A program made the position numbers and the translations under genes. DNA of 64,000 nt from NCBI RefSeq assembly GCF_003315295.1, contig NZ_QNRI01000007.1, positions 62,001 to 126,000 of the forward strand, read 5' to 3'. The notes beneath the pieces were generated by a model. It did not search any database. It was not told the DNA's origin and was given only the letters and a program-made list of their open reading frames with translations. Source of the DNA: Paraliobacillus ryukyuensis (GTDB lineage: Bacteria > Bacillota > Bacilli > Bacillales > Amphibacillaceae). Each line of letters starts with the position of its first letter. The stretch's first letter is position 1. This document shows positions 35,457 to 44,349 of the stretch, piece by piece.

Positions 35457-36932
35457 ATGCCAACAATTGAAGAGATGATTGAAAAGGATTATAAGAAGAA
35501 AAATCTATTAATGTATATTGTTTTTTCTTTATCTATTATTGCAGCATTAATGAAATCTATCGTCACAAAAGAGGTATCGACAATTGCTTTATTTAGTGTA
35601 GAACTTGTGGTGTATTCCGCTTGTTATTTTATCGGTGAGAAATCCCTGAAAAAGCCGACTTTCTTCGCTTATACTGCTGTAATATTAGTTAACTTATTCA
35701 CAATAGCAGGAATTTTTATTGCTGGGGGAGGATGGACAGTTGTCATTATCACATTCCTTTTAGCTATATTTGCCGTTATACAATTTAACCGGTTTATCTT
35801 CTCTATCGGCTATGTTTTAGGGTTTATTACCTTGATTTTAGCTGTTACCCTAGGAACAAAAGAATTAGAATCCATTCAACCTAATGCAGCTACCATTTTC
35901 TTAGTTTATATATTATCAGGAGTAATACTTGCAGTACTTATTAATCTAAATGAAAAAATGAGTAAAAATATTAATAATCTGATGTTACAAGCTGAAGAAA
36001 ATGCCAATGAGCAAGTGCGTCAACGCGAGCAATTAGAAGAGAATGTACAAAATATCCTGCATGATGTCACGGACACAAGTGAGCGCATTCAAAATAATTT
36101 AGCATCTCAAAGCGAGATGAGAGTTGCTATCAATGAGGTCTCATCTGGCAGTAATCAACAGAGCGAACAGATTTCAAGTATCTCTCATAGTGCTAATGTG
36201 TCACACGAAATTATGGAGAAATTGCGTAACTTTATGAAAGACCTGTCCACTGAAGCTGAGAAAACGAAAGAAATTACTTCTGATGGTGAACAAAAAGTTT
36301 CCTTATTTAATAAAGATGTAAAAGATATTCATACATTTATTAATGATTTGAATCAAAGCTTTTATGAATTAAGTGTAAAAATAGAAGAAACGAATTCTTT
36401 CTCTGATAGCATTAAACAAATCTCAGAGCAGACCAATCTATTAGCATTAAATGCTTCTATTGAAGCGGCCAGAGCTGGGGAGGCAGGAAAAGGTTTTTCT
36501 GTAGTTGCAGAAGAAATTCGAAAATTAGCTGAAGTCACAAATAGTACAGCAGAAAATATCACAGCTAACCTTAACCAAGTAAGCGTCGAGAACACCTCAA
36601 CGTTACAGAAAATGAAGACTAGCGAGGAAAAAGTAAATACCATGCTTGTTTCTTCTGAAGACGTGGCGAATTATTTTGAACAATTAACCCATATGTTCAC
36701 CGTAATTACAAAAAACTTCGCGAAAGCACGGCAATTTACAGATGATGTTGTTTCTAATACGTTGGAAGTAGATAAATCTACCTCTGAATTAGCTGCAATT
36801 ATTGAAGAAGCAAGTGCAAGCTTAGAAGAAATGAATGCGACAGTTGAAACACTGACAACTGACAGTAAAAAAATTGCAGATGTAATGAACCAAACGGCTG
36901 AAAATGCAAAACGAATTATTAAATCTACTTAA
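35457..36932 (+). CDS. chemoreceptor with polytopic membrane N terminus
   Basis: 491 residues. The first ~170 residues form about six membrane helices with no sizeable extracellular loop and no HAMP domain. A standard methyl-accepting signalling domain follows, with the tip [21 protein letters not shown] near residue 326. Sensing would therefore be through the membrane or an internal state rather than an outside ligand domain. AGGGGAAA precedes the ATG. It follows the SDR gene by 23 bases. Confidence 0.88.
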   Translation: MPTIEEMIEKDYKKKNLLMYIVFSLSIIAALMKSIVTKEVSTIALFSVELVVYSACYFIGEKSLKKPTFFAYTAVILVNLFTIAGIFIAGGGWTVVIITFLLAIFAVIQFNRFIFSIGYVLGFITLILAVTLGTKELESIQPNAATIFLVYILSGVILAVLINLNEKMSKNINNLMLQAEENANEQVRQREQLEENVQNILHDVTDTSERIQNNLASQSEMRVAINEVSSGSNQQSEQISSISHSANVSHEIMEKLRNFMKDLSTEAEKTKEITSDGEQKVSLFNKDVKDIHTFINDLNQSFYELSVKIEETNSFSDSIKQISEQTNLLALNASIEAARAGEAGKGFSVVAEEIRKLAEVTNSTAENITANLNQVSVENTSTLQKMKTSEEKVNTMLVSSEDVANYFEQLTHMFTVITKNFAKARQFTDDVVSNTLEVDKSTSELAAIIEEASASLEEMNATVETLTTDSKKIADVMNQTAENAKRIIKST

Positions 36933-36960
36933 ACCGTAATTACTGTTTAACGAATAAAAT

Positions 36961-37012
36961 AATTGGCTGGCACGAAGCGCTCTCATCACCGCACACCTGC
37001 CAGCCAATTTTA
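36961..37012 (+). terminator. terminator of the SDR-chemoreceptor unit
   Basis: AATTGGCTGGCA pairs with TGCCAGCCAATT, followed by TTTAATT. The 8 bases of the T tract are exactly the target duplication of the adjoining miniature element. Confidence 0.8.
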
Positions 37013-37015
37013 ATT

Positions 37016-37389
37016 GGTTCTCTGTCAAATGTGGTGGTGTCATTTTCACTCCATCATCTCTTTTATTACACTTACATTATTCATCCTACTTGTACCTGAA
37101 CCGCAGGGGAAATATACTCGCTTTCCTCGGGCACACAGGACGTGACGGTTTTCGTCTAACTTCTAGCCGCTTAACCAAGTGGATCTTCGGCTCGTGGGAC
37201 TGCGATTACTCGTCCCATCGAAAACATTTGCTGTTCCCGCAGGAGTCTCGCATATTTCCTCTGCTAAGGTACTTTTATAATAAGACGCTTCTTATCTCTT
37301 GACGCCCCAGTATCTTCTTTTTCAATCGCTCAAAACTCTTGGGGAAGCTTTGAGAAATCAAGGGATACCAGCACATTTAGTATAGAGCA
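37016..37389. mobile_element. 374-bp miniature transposable element, copy B
   Basis: The inverted-orientation copy of the element at 28516-28889, with the same length and ends. The left end here is GGTTCTCTGTCAAATGTGG. The right end, read inward, is TGCTCTATACTAAATGTGC, its first base mutated from G. Perfect 8-bp target duplication TTTTAATT at 37008-37015 and 37390-37397. No protein is encoded. It is inserted at the T tract of the chemoreceptor terminator. Confidence 0.88.
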
Positions 37390-37423
37390 TTTTAATTTCG
37401 CTATTTAGCTTAGCTTATAGCTT

Positions 37424-37504
37424 CTAATCACCCCTCGCACCAATATAGCGAAGCACAAATAGGAACAAGTTAACGAAATCAAGATACATTGATATGACAA
37501 ACAT
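37424..37504 (-). pseudogene. C-terminal remnant of a Bax inhibitor-1 (YetJ/YbhL-like) protein
   Basis: On the minus strand an open frame reads MFVISMYLDFVNLFLFVLRY then IGARGD and stop. This is the conserved last helix of bacterial Bax-inhibitor-1 family proteins, which typically end xxLYLDFxNLFLxxLR. Only about 26 residues (plus a few open codons upstream) survive, and they overlap the terminator region of the next gene. The rest of the gene is gone, probably by deletion. Confidence 0.6.
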
Positions 37505-37521
37505 ATTTTTCAGATTAAAAA

Positions 37522-37544
37522 GAACACCTTAATTCAAGGTGTTC
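37522..37544 (-). terminator. intrinsic terminator of the nucleotidyltransferase gene
   Basis: A GAACACCTT / AAGGTGTTC perfect stem followed by TTTTTAAT on the minus strand. Confidence 0.88.
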
Positions 37545-37557
37545 AGTGAATTTAACA

Positions 37558-38403
37558 TTATTGAAATGGCAAATGTCTTTCCTTTGTTGGGTTATATACT
37601 TGAAGCCAATTTTCTGCTTCCTTCTCCATCCAACTTCCAAATTCATTTATAAAATCCAAAATTTCTCCTGCGTTTGATAAGGGATTGATTGCGTACCAAA
37701 GCGCAGTTCTCATTTCTTCCTCTTTTTCTGGATAATGCTTTAAAAATAATTTATAAGCTGGGTATAGATCTCTTGTGTACGACTTTTCTTGAACAATAAC
37801 AAGCGCTCCCCCAGCCCTTACCATAATTCTCATGATCCATGAACAACAATCTTTAATATCCTCAATATCTTCATTTCCTATTAAATCCTGCTTGGCGTTC
37901 TCAATTAGAGACGAAAGGTGAATTAGGTGTTCATTCCCCAACGCGCTGTCAGGTTTATAATTGGGAAGCTCTTTGATTAAATTTTTACCATAAACACAAA
38001 TTCCATAGGTTTTTAAAATAAACGGAATCATGGAGACATAGTTTGACTCTGAAGCCTCATGAAGTGAACATACTCCTAATTCAACACCTTTTATGAAATG
38101 AAATTGTTGATCGATAAATTGCGCTGCTTCTTCTACCCAATCTAAGTCAATATCATCTGGATCAGAATAAGTAACAATTATTGCGTCTACATCAGAGACA
38201 CTATCAATATCTAACCCTCTAGGTACTGAACCTCTTAAATAAATACTGTGAATTTCATTGGGTAAATTCGACAAGCAACTTTCTTTTATTAAATGGATTA
38301 CTTCTTGAAATTTATTATTGATGTTTTTTGAATCAGACTGGTTGATGATATATCCTTTTTCGTCTAGCGCACACAAGGTACCTATTTCTTTAATTTCAAT
38401 CAT
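37558..38403 (-). CDS. nucleotidyltransferase-domain protein
   Basis: 281 residues. The Pol-beta-type nucleotidyltransferase signature YLRGSVPRGLDIDSVSDVDA (near 53-72: GS…DxD) is followed by a third acidic position in KGVELGV near 107. The C-terminal ~130 residues are helical and resemble the substrate-binding helices of aminoglycoside adenylyltransferases (ANT). It could modify a small molecule or protein; resistance activity is not implied by sequence alone. It is monocistronic. Confidence 0.78.
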   Translation of the reverse strand: MIEIKEIGTLCALDEKGYIINQSDSKNINNKFQEVIHLIKESCLSNLPNEIHSIYLRGSVPRGLDIDSVSDVDAIIVTYSDPDDIDLDWVEEAAQFIDQQFHFIKGVELGVCSLHEASESNYVSMIPFILKTYGICVYGKNLIKELPNYKPDSALGNEHLIHLSSLIENAKQDLIGNEDIEDIKDCCSWIMRIMVRAGGALVIVQEKSYTRDLYPAYKLFLKHYPEKEEEMRTALWYAINPLSNAGEILDFINEFGSWMEKEAENWLQVYNPTKERHLPFQ

Positions 38404-38549
38404 CTATTGGAATCCTCATTTCTTTTTAGCAGGTATTTATTCAAGAAGCGGAAAAATAATAAGTTAAGTTATTTTGAACTACCTTTTCCTGTAACAAGGG
38501 CATTACTGTCCGAAAAAGCAAACTTTCTTGAAAATGAAAAATAAATTTT

Positions 38550-39248
38550 TTATACCAGCAGTAAACCGTCCACATCAAGAATCTGAATGCGCTTATGTGG
38601 TTTCTGTTTAATTAGCCCTTGCTCTTCTAAGTCTGTTAACTTACGACTAACTGTTTCTGGTGTAGTACCCAGATAGGAAGCTACATCTTTTTTAGTCATC
38701 GGTAAATAAAATTCACCTGATGAATCATTTTCATCTAGGCAATCTGCTAAGAAAAATGCAATCCTTCGTTCTACTTTTTCTGTTGTAAAACGCGTTGTCT
38801 GCTTTTCTGATTGATCTAAACGATTAGACAGTTCATTTAAGATCTTTAGTGAAATGGTTGGATAGGTTATAAGGAATGATTGTAAAGCCGATCGGTTAAT
38901 CACACATATTCCAGTGTTTTGTACGGCTTCTGCATACGAATCATGTGTTTTCTCTTTAAATAGAGCAAGTTCTCCAGTAAAATCGCCAGGATTTAAGATC
39001 CGGACTAATTGTTCTTTTCCTGACTCGGATAACCGATAAATTCTAACTTTCCCACTGTTAATAATATACAAGGAATCTGATTTATCACCAGCATAATAAA
39101 TATGTTCTCCCTTTTGATAAGAAATTGGTTGAACAGTATGCATAATCTCATCTAATTGTTTGTCTTCTAAATGATTAAATATTGGTACAGCTGCAACACA
39201 TGTCTTATGTGAACCATGGTCATGACAATGCGTTTCTTCTACCGCCAT
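38550..39248 (-). CDS. Crp/Fnr-family regulator (FNR-type recognition helix)
   Basis: 232 residues from the ATG at 39248 (AGGA 8 bases upstream). The N terminus has HCHDHGSHKTC, a Cys/His cluster able to hold a metal or Fe-S centre. The cyclic-nucleotide-like beta barrel follows (about 20-135, with another Cys near 118), then the dimer helix and the winged helix (about 170-230). The recognition helix reads TTPETVSRKL, with the Glu/Ser/Arg spacing that reads TTGAT half-sites in E. coli FNR. It is the last gene of the metal-ATPase group, and a TTGAT-N4-ATCAA box lies before that group. Confidence 0.88.
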   Translation of the reverse strand: MAVEETHCHDHGSHKTCVAAVPIFNHLEDKQLDEIMHTVQPISYQKGEHIYYAGDKSDSLYIINSGKVRIYRLSESGKEQLVRILNPGDFTGELALFKEKTHDSYAEAVQNTGICVINRSALQSFLITYPTISLKILNELSNRLDQSEKQTTRFTTEKVERRIAFFLADCLDENDSSGEFYLPMTKKDVASYLGTTPETVSRKLTDLEEQGLIKQKPHKRIQILDVDGLLLV

Positions 39249-39346
39249 TTTCACATTCCTCATTTCGAAATTACACGAGAAAATCGCGCAAGTAATTTTG
39301 TATATTGCATTTATTTTAACATAACTATAACTACTACAAAAATCAG

Positions 39347-41212
39347 CTAACCTTTCTGTTTACTCTTAAAGCTGACTAAGCGCATTGCATTCACTATAAC
39401 GAGTAGTACACTTGCTTCATGAATAAACATACCTGATGCTAATTGAACAGATCCCATTAAGACACCAAATAGCAAAACAAAGACGATAGCGACTGCAAAA
39501 TAGGTGTTTTGCTTCATGTTACGGGAGGTGGCTTTTGCTAATGCATAGGCATGAGATAATTGCAGTAACTTATCAGCCATTAAAACAACATCAGCTGTTT
39601 CCATCGACACATCTGTCCCCCCTTCTCCCATTGCAAGTCCAATATCAGCAGTCGCAATTGCGGGAGCATCATTAATTCCGTCACCTGCCATTGCAACAAC
39701 CCGCCCTTGTCTTTTTAACTCCGTTATGAACTCCACCTTGTTTTCTGGTAAAAACTCAGCATGATATTCATCAATTCCTAGTTGTGTAGCAACTAATTTT
39801 GCAGTACGTTTATTATCACCTGTGAGCATAATAATCTGATCAATCCCATTTTCCCTCAATGCCGCTATTGCCTGTGGTGCAGCTTCTCGAATTTGATCAG
39901 TAATAGAGATGATTCCTGCTAAATCGCCATCAATGGCAGCAAAAATAGCTGTACTTCCTAACTCCTCACGCTCAACTGCATAACTAGAAGCAGTTGTAGA
40001 TATAGTTATACCTGCTGTTTGCATTAATTTTCGGTTACCAATAACCAATGAATGATTTTCTACTTTGGCACGAATCCCATTACCTTTAATAACTTCACCT
40101 TCTACATGGTCTTGGTTGAGAGCAATGCCTTTTGTTTTTGCTTCTTTTACAATTATTTGACCAAGAGGGTGTTCCGAAATCAATTCTCCTTGTGCCACTA
40201 ACCGAAGTAATTCCCTTTGCTCATAATTGCCAAAGGTGCGGAAATCCGTGACTTCTGGCTTTCCTTTTGTTAAAGTACCAGTTTTATCAAATACTAGCGT
40301 GTTCACTTTTGAAAACTGGTCAATTATTTCGCCACCTTTAATAAGCACACCATTTTTAGCACCATTTCCAATACCCGCTACTGTTGAGACCGGTGCACCA
40401 ATGACTAAAGCACCTGGGCAAGCAACAACTAGGAAGGTGATCGCTAAATGAAGGTTCCTTGTAATTGCAAAAACTAAAATCGATAAAATAACAATTGCGG
40501 GTGTATATACAGTAGCAAACCTATCTAAAAATTTCTCTGTTTTTGATTTTGATTCTTGCGCTTCCTCAACAAGTTCTATCATTCTAGCGAAAGTTGTGTC
40601 ATCCCCAACTTTCTCCGCCACCATTTCAATATAACCATTATCAAGAATTGTTCCACTAAACACCTTCTCCCCAGCACTTTTGGATGCTGGTCGGCTTTCA
40701 CCAGTAATAGCCGCTTCATTTAACGTAGCATTACCGGTTACAACTTCACCATCTACTGGGATCTTACCACCAGAACGAATAATCACTCGATCGCCTTCAA
40801 CTACATCTTCTATTGGAACAGTTACCTGTTTCCCCTCTTGAATAACCGTTGCTTCCTGTGGTGCCATTTCAATTAACTCTTTTAATGATGACCGTGTTTT
40901 TGCCAATGTACGTGCCTCTAAAAATGCCCCCATTAAAAATAGAAAAGTTACTACTGCTGATTCTACATATTCACCAATAAATAACGCACCGATGACTGCA
41001 ATTATTACTAATAATTCAATGCTAAAAGCTTTCATTCGCAATGCTTGGTATGCCTTTATTGCGATTGGCAAACTGGCAATTATTGTTGCTGTAATCAATG
41101 CAATCGTTTTGACTTCACCATTCCCTAGAAAACTAGCAATATAGCCCAACGCAATCAAGATAGCAGAAATTGCCGTTATATGATTTTTATGCTTATTTAC
41201 ATAAACGATCAT
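39347..41212 (-). CDS. P1B-type metal-transporting ATPase with CPG motif
   Basis: 621 residues without an N-terminal metal-binding domain. All P-type motifs are present: TGES (near 172), DKTGTLT (near 310), the EHPLG HP-motif and GDGINDAP (near 505). The membrane metal site reads VACPGALVIGAP, that is CPG where copper and zinc/cadmium pumps have CPC. The missing second Cys should change metal selectivity. GGAGG precedes the ATG. A separate HMA chaperone gene lies upstream and a Crp/Fnr regulator downstream. The metal cannot be assigned from this. Confidence 0.9.
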   Translation of the reverse strand: MIVYVNKHKNHITAISAILIALGYIASFLGNGEVKTIALITATIIASLPIAIKAYQALRMKAFSIELLVIIAVIGALFIGEYVESAVVTFLFLMGAFLEARTLAKTRSSLKELIEMAPQEATVIQEGKQVTVPIEDVVEGDRVIIRSGGKIPVDGEVVTGNATLNEAAITGESRPASKSAGEKVFSGTILDNGYIEMVAEKVGDDTTFARMIELVEEAQESKSKTEKFLDRFATVYTPAIVILSILVFAITRNLHLAITFLVVACPGALVIGAPVSTVAGIGNGAKNGVLIKGGEIIDQFSKVNTLVFDKTGTLTKGKPEVTDFRTFGNYEQRELLRLVAQGELISEHPLGQIIVKEAKTKGIALNQDHVEGEVIKGNGIRAKVENHSLVIGNRKLMQTAGITISTTASSYAVEREELGSTAIFAAIDGDLAGIISITDQIREAAPQAIAALRENGIDQIIMLTGDNKRTAKLVATQLGIDEYHAEFLPENKVEFITELKRQGRVVAMAGDGINDAPAIATADIGLAMGEGGTDVSMETADVVLMADKLLQLSHAYALAKATSRNMKQNTYFAVAIVFVLLFGVLMGSVQLASGMFIHEASVLLVIVNAMRLVSFKSKQKG

Positions 41213-41356
41213 GTTTATTTCCTCCTAGTAGCTATAAAAATTAATGGAATCCCCGTCACTGCTACAAATATAGTTGTTACCTTTTGGGGAAAAGTCCATA
41301 TCTCACTAAAATCCTATGCTAATTATACTTTTTCAACCTACGAATTCTTTAAGTAA

Positions 41357-41386
41357 ATAGAGACAGCCTGTCAAGACTATCTCTAT
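41357..41386 (-). terminator. hairpin after the HMA chaperone gene
   Basis: ATAGAGACAG pairs with CTATCTCTAT, followed by TTACTT on the minus strand. As the T run is weak it may only reduce read-through into the ATPase gene. Confidence 0.55.
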
Positions 41387-41394
41387 CGTAAAAA

Positions 41395-41616
41395 TTAAGA
41401 TACTTTCTTTGACAACACCGGATATCCTAATTTACTTATTATTTCTTCCAACTGGCTTGCTTTTATTGTTGTCTCATCAAATTGCATTTTTACCTTACTT
41501 AGATTAAATAATACTTTCGTAGATTCGACACCTACTGTATTATTAAGGGTCGTTTCAATTTTTTTAATACATGATGGACAAGTTAAAGCCTCTAATTGAA
41601 ATACTGCTTTTGACAT
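41395..41616 (-). CDS. heavy-metal-associated domain protein (CopZ-like)
   Basis: 73 residues, one ferredoxin-like HMA domain with the metal-binding motif TCPSC (residues about 12-16). It resembles CopZ-type chaperones, but the loop is T-C-P-S-C instead of the usual MxCxxC. It probably delivers its metal to the ATPase encoded 183 bases downstream, which lacks its own HMA domain. GGGAGGAAAG precedes the ATG. The promoter region has a perfect FNR-type box. Confidence 0.88.
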   Translation of the reverse strand: MSKAVFQLEALTCPSCIKKIETTLNNTVGVESTKVLFNLSKVKMQFDETTIKASQLEEIISKLGYPVLSKKVS

Positions 41617-41646
41617 ATCGCTTTCCTCCCTTTTTGTTATACTCTT

Positions 41647-41688
41647 ATCATAATGCTAGTGACGATTGGATAAATTGATTTGGATCAA
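41647..41688 (-). promoter_or_regulatory. FNR-type box and class II promoter
   Basis: On the minus strand TTGATCCAAATCAA (41688-41675) is a perfect TTGAT-N4-ATCAA FNR box. Its centre is 29.5 bases from the start of a TATGAT -10 (41652-41647), which puts it at -41.5, the classical class II activator position. The Crp/Fnr protein encoded in the same cluster is the likely activator. Confidence 0.8.
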
Positions 41689-41786
41689 GATATGTCATTT
41701 TTTCTTTATTTCATTTTGTTGTAGTAATCTCTTTTTATAGGTGAGATCATGTTTTTTTGCTTTTAAAACAATAAATTAATAGCACA

Positions 41787-41838
41787 AAAAAGATGAAGTA
41801 GTTATCTCTGAATCATCAGAAACAACTACTTCTTTTCA
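41787..41838 (-). terminator. terminator downstream of the SDF symporter
   Basis: GAAGTAGTT / AACTACTTC stem with flanking A/T runs; on the minus strand it ends TCTTTTTTGTG. It lies about 180 bases after the symporter stop. Confidence 0.7.
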
Positions 41839-42016
41839 TTTTATGGAATTATGGCATCGTTTCACTTACTTCCAGAAAGAAATATAGTGCATTTCACAAA
41901 AAAAGTTTTCAATCAGTCGAGGAGAAAAAACAAATGGATACTCCTCCCTAAAATGCAATTCTAATGTAATACTGAACATATACCATCATGCTTTAAATTG
42001 TTCGGGTGGAACTTTA

Positions 42017-43240
42017 CTATCTTTTATACACGGAATAATCAATTTCATTTTCACTTTTGGCAATAAGCAAGGCGGTGTATACATCAGAGTCAACATTTAG
42101 AATTGTGCGTAACATGCCAACAAACCATTCTACACCAGCAAATATCGCAATGGATTCAAGCGGTAGTCCCATTTGTGGAATAATAATCGTCATTGACACA
42201 AGACCCGCACCTGGGACAACGGCATTGGAAAGAGAGACGAGTGTAGATAGCATCGCAATAAATAGATATTGAACCATGGTATATTCCGCACCATATATCT
42301 GGGCAATGGTTATGACAGTGACTGCCATATGCATCGCTGCTCCATTACTATTTAATGTCATACCAAGCGGGAGAACAAACTTAGATACCTTTTCAGAAAT
42401 ACCTAATTTTTCTTTTGCATCTTTCATCGCGGTCGGCAAAGTAATAGCCGAAGATGTAGTCGCAAGCGCAATGACCGACATTTGAACCATACCACTAATC
42501 AGTTTCGGAAGGTTAATTTGACAACGAATAGAAATAAATAATGTAAATAATAACAGATAAATAACAGTGGCTAATCCATATACACCTAAATACTTAAGCA
42601 ATGGCGTAATCACGCGAAGACCTAACTCGCCAATTGTTCCTGCAATCAAAGCAAAAATCCCAATCGGAGCTAGTTTCATAATCATTAATACTAATTTTAA
42701 TATAATCTGATTAAATTCTTTTATAAAGCCAAGTACTTTCTCGCCACCTGAATCAACTCTAACAAGACTCATCGCGATTCCAAACAACACAGAAAAAATA
42801 ATAATTTGGGCAATGTCCCCTTCTGCCATGGATTGAAGCACGTTCTTCGGAAAGAAATTCAATATAACATCGGATGCTGTACCAATGCTATCGGGATCAA
42901 TCTCTACTCCTTCTGTGAGTTGATCTAAGTGCCCTCCGCTACCCGGTTGTAACCAATACCCCATCATGAGACCAAATAAAGCAGCTAAGAGAGAGGAACC
43001 AAAAAAGATGCTAATCGTTTTTAAACCTCTTCTTCCTAATTCTTTGGAATTAAGCCCACCAACAGCTTCAATAATTTGCCCCATGACAAGTAAAATGATT
43101 GACATCTGAATTAGCCTAAGGAAAATATCACCAACGAGTTTAATGCTTGTCAACTCACCATCAAAGAGCACCCCAAATAAAATCCCTAATATTACTGCAA
43201 TCATAATTTGTGTCGTCATACTTAATTTTAGTAGTTTCAT
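42017..43240 (-). CDS. SDF-family dicarboxylate/amino acid:cation symporter, variant site
   Basis: 407 residues with the SDF (GltP/DctA) layout: HP1 loop TTSSAITLP near 260, TM7, HP2 with VPGAG near 340, and TM8 with RTILNV near 379. The normally invariant TM7 NMDGT is replaced by NSNGAAM. The TM8 Asp that binds an amino-group substrate is Gly (FVGMLRT). The retained Arg suggests a carboxylate substrate. It is last in the FdrA cluster, so uptake of an oxamate/oxalurate-like or related acid is a reasonable guess. Confidence 0.85.
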   Translation of the reverse strand: MKLLKLSMTTQIMIAVILGILFGVLFDGELTSIKLVGDIFLRLIQMSIILLVMGQIIEAVGGLNSKELGRRGLKTISIFFGSSLLAALFGLMMGYWLQPGSGGHLDQLTEGVEIDPDSIGTASDVILNFFPKNVLQSMAEGDIAQIIIFSVLFGIAMSLVRVDSGGEKVLGFIKEFNQIILKLVLMIMKLAPIGIFALIAGTIGELGLRVITPLLKYLGVYGLATVIYLLLFTLFISIRCQINLPKLISGMVQMSVIALATTSSAITLPTAMKDAKEKLGISEKVSKFVLPLGMTLNSNGAAMHMAVTVITIAQIYGAEYTMVQYLFIAMLSTLVSLSNAVVPGAGLVSMTIIIPQMGLPLESIAIFAGVEWFVGMLRTILNVDSDVYTALLIAKSENEIDYSVYKR

Positions 43241-43266
43241 AAGTTAGCCCCCGACTAGCGAAGTAT

Positions 43267-43295
43267 AAGCAGGTGCTACTGATAAGCACCTGCTT
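43267..43295 (-). terminator. hairpin between arcC and the symporter gene
   Basis: AAGCAGGTGCT / AGCACCTGCTT perfect 11-bp stem. No T run follows, so it may act as a processing or partial-termination site that separates arcC from the symporter. Confidence 0.55.
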
Positions 43296-43358
43296 CACTT
43301 AACAGATTCATCCGTCTACTTCATTTATACATAAAACAGCTCCGAATTCAATTAAACT

Positions 43359-44324
43359 TTAACTGTTAGAAACTTTTAATGAATCATTTTTTTTGACAAC
43401 TGTTCCTGCTCCTTCATGAAGGTTACCTAAGTTGTCTAATGAAGTAATAATCGCTGTTCCATTATTGGAAGACTCAACAAATTCAACAGCCGCTTGTATC
43501 TTCGGTAACATACTTCCTGGCTCAAATTGTCCCTCTTCGATATATTGCTTTAATTCATCAATCGAAACTTCTTCTAGTTTCTTTTGATTAGGTTTATTAA
43601 AGTTGATATAAACGTTATCCACAGCAGTTAAAATAATAAACAGATCTGCTTCTACTTGTTCTGCTAATTTCTTGGAAGCAAAGTCTTTATCAATTACTGC
43701 TTCTATTCCAGTATAGCCATTATCGGACTTAATAACTGGAATACCACCACCTCCACAAGAAATCGTGATGACATCATTTTCAACTAGTTGTTTGACCGTG
43801 TCAACTTCAACAATACCGACCGGTTTTGGCGAAGGAACAACTTTACGGTATCCTCTACCTGAATCTTCAATATATTTTGCACCATCTTGGCTCGCTTCAG
43901 CCACTTCAATTTCCGTTAAGAAAGGACCTATTGGCTTCGTTGGATGCGTAAAAGCTGGATCATTTTGATCTACTTCCACACGAGTAATTAAGGAAACAAC
44001 CGACTTATTTATTTCTTGTTTCTTTAAAATACTACTCATTTCGTTTTGCATCCAATACCCGATACTTCCTTCTGTCATCGCAACACAAGTATCAAGTGGT
44101 AATGCTGGGTTCTTTTCACTATCAGCTAATTGCTGTTGTAATAATAAATTTCCTACTTGTGGACCATTTCCATGTGAGATAATTAATTGATTATTATGTC
44201 CAACCAACTGTACTAGCTTTTCACATGTATTACGAATCGCTTCTATTTGTGCTTGTGCCGTTGGGTCATCCGAAAGAATCGCATTTCCTCCCAAAGCAAC
44301 AATGATTTTTTTATTCTCTAACAT
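43359..44324 (-). CDS. arcC: carbamate kinase
   Basis: 321 residues with carbamate kinase blocks: [10 protein letters not shown] (near 8), [16 protein letters not shown] (near 49), [10 protein letters not shown] (near 199), [14 protein letters not shown] (near 223) and [13 protein letters not shown] (near 284). The enzyme makes ATP from ADP and carbamoyl phosphate, releasing carbamate (NH3 and CO2). No arginine deiminase genes adjoin. Its place behind FdrA-YlbE and DUF2877 equals that of ybcF (allK) in the E. coli oxamate carbamoyltransferase locus. Confidence 0.94.
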   Translation of the reverse strand: MLENKKIIVALGGNAILSDDPTAQAQIEAIRNTCEKLVQLVGHNNQLIISHGNGPQVGNLLLQQQLADSEKNPALPLDTCVAMTEGSIGYWMQNEMSSILKKQEINKSVVSLITRVEVDQNDPAFTHPTKPIGPFLTEIEVAEASQDGAKYIEDSGRGYRKVVPSPKPVGIVEVDTVKQLVENDVITISCGGGGIPVIKSDNGYTGIEAVIDKDFASKKLAEQVEADLFIILTAVDNVYINFNKPNQKKLEEVSIDELKQYIEEGQFEPGSMLPKIQAAVEFVESSNNGTAIITSLDNLGNLHEGAGTVVKKNDSLKVSNS

Positions 44325-44349
44325 ATCTTCTCCCTCTTTCTCTCTTAAT

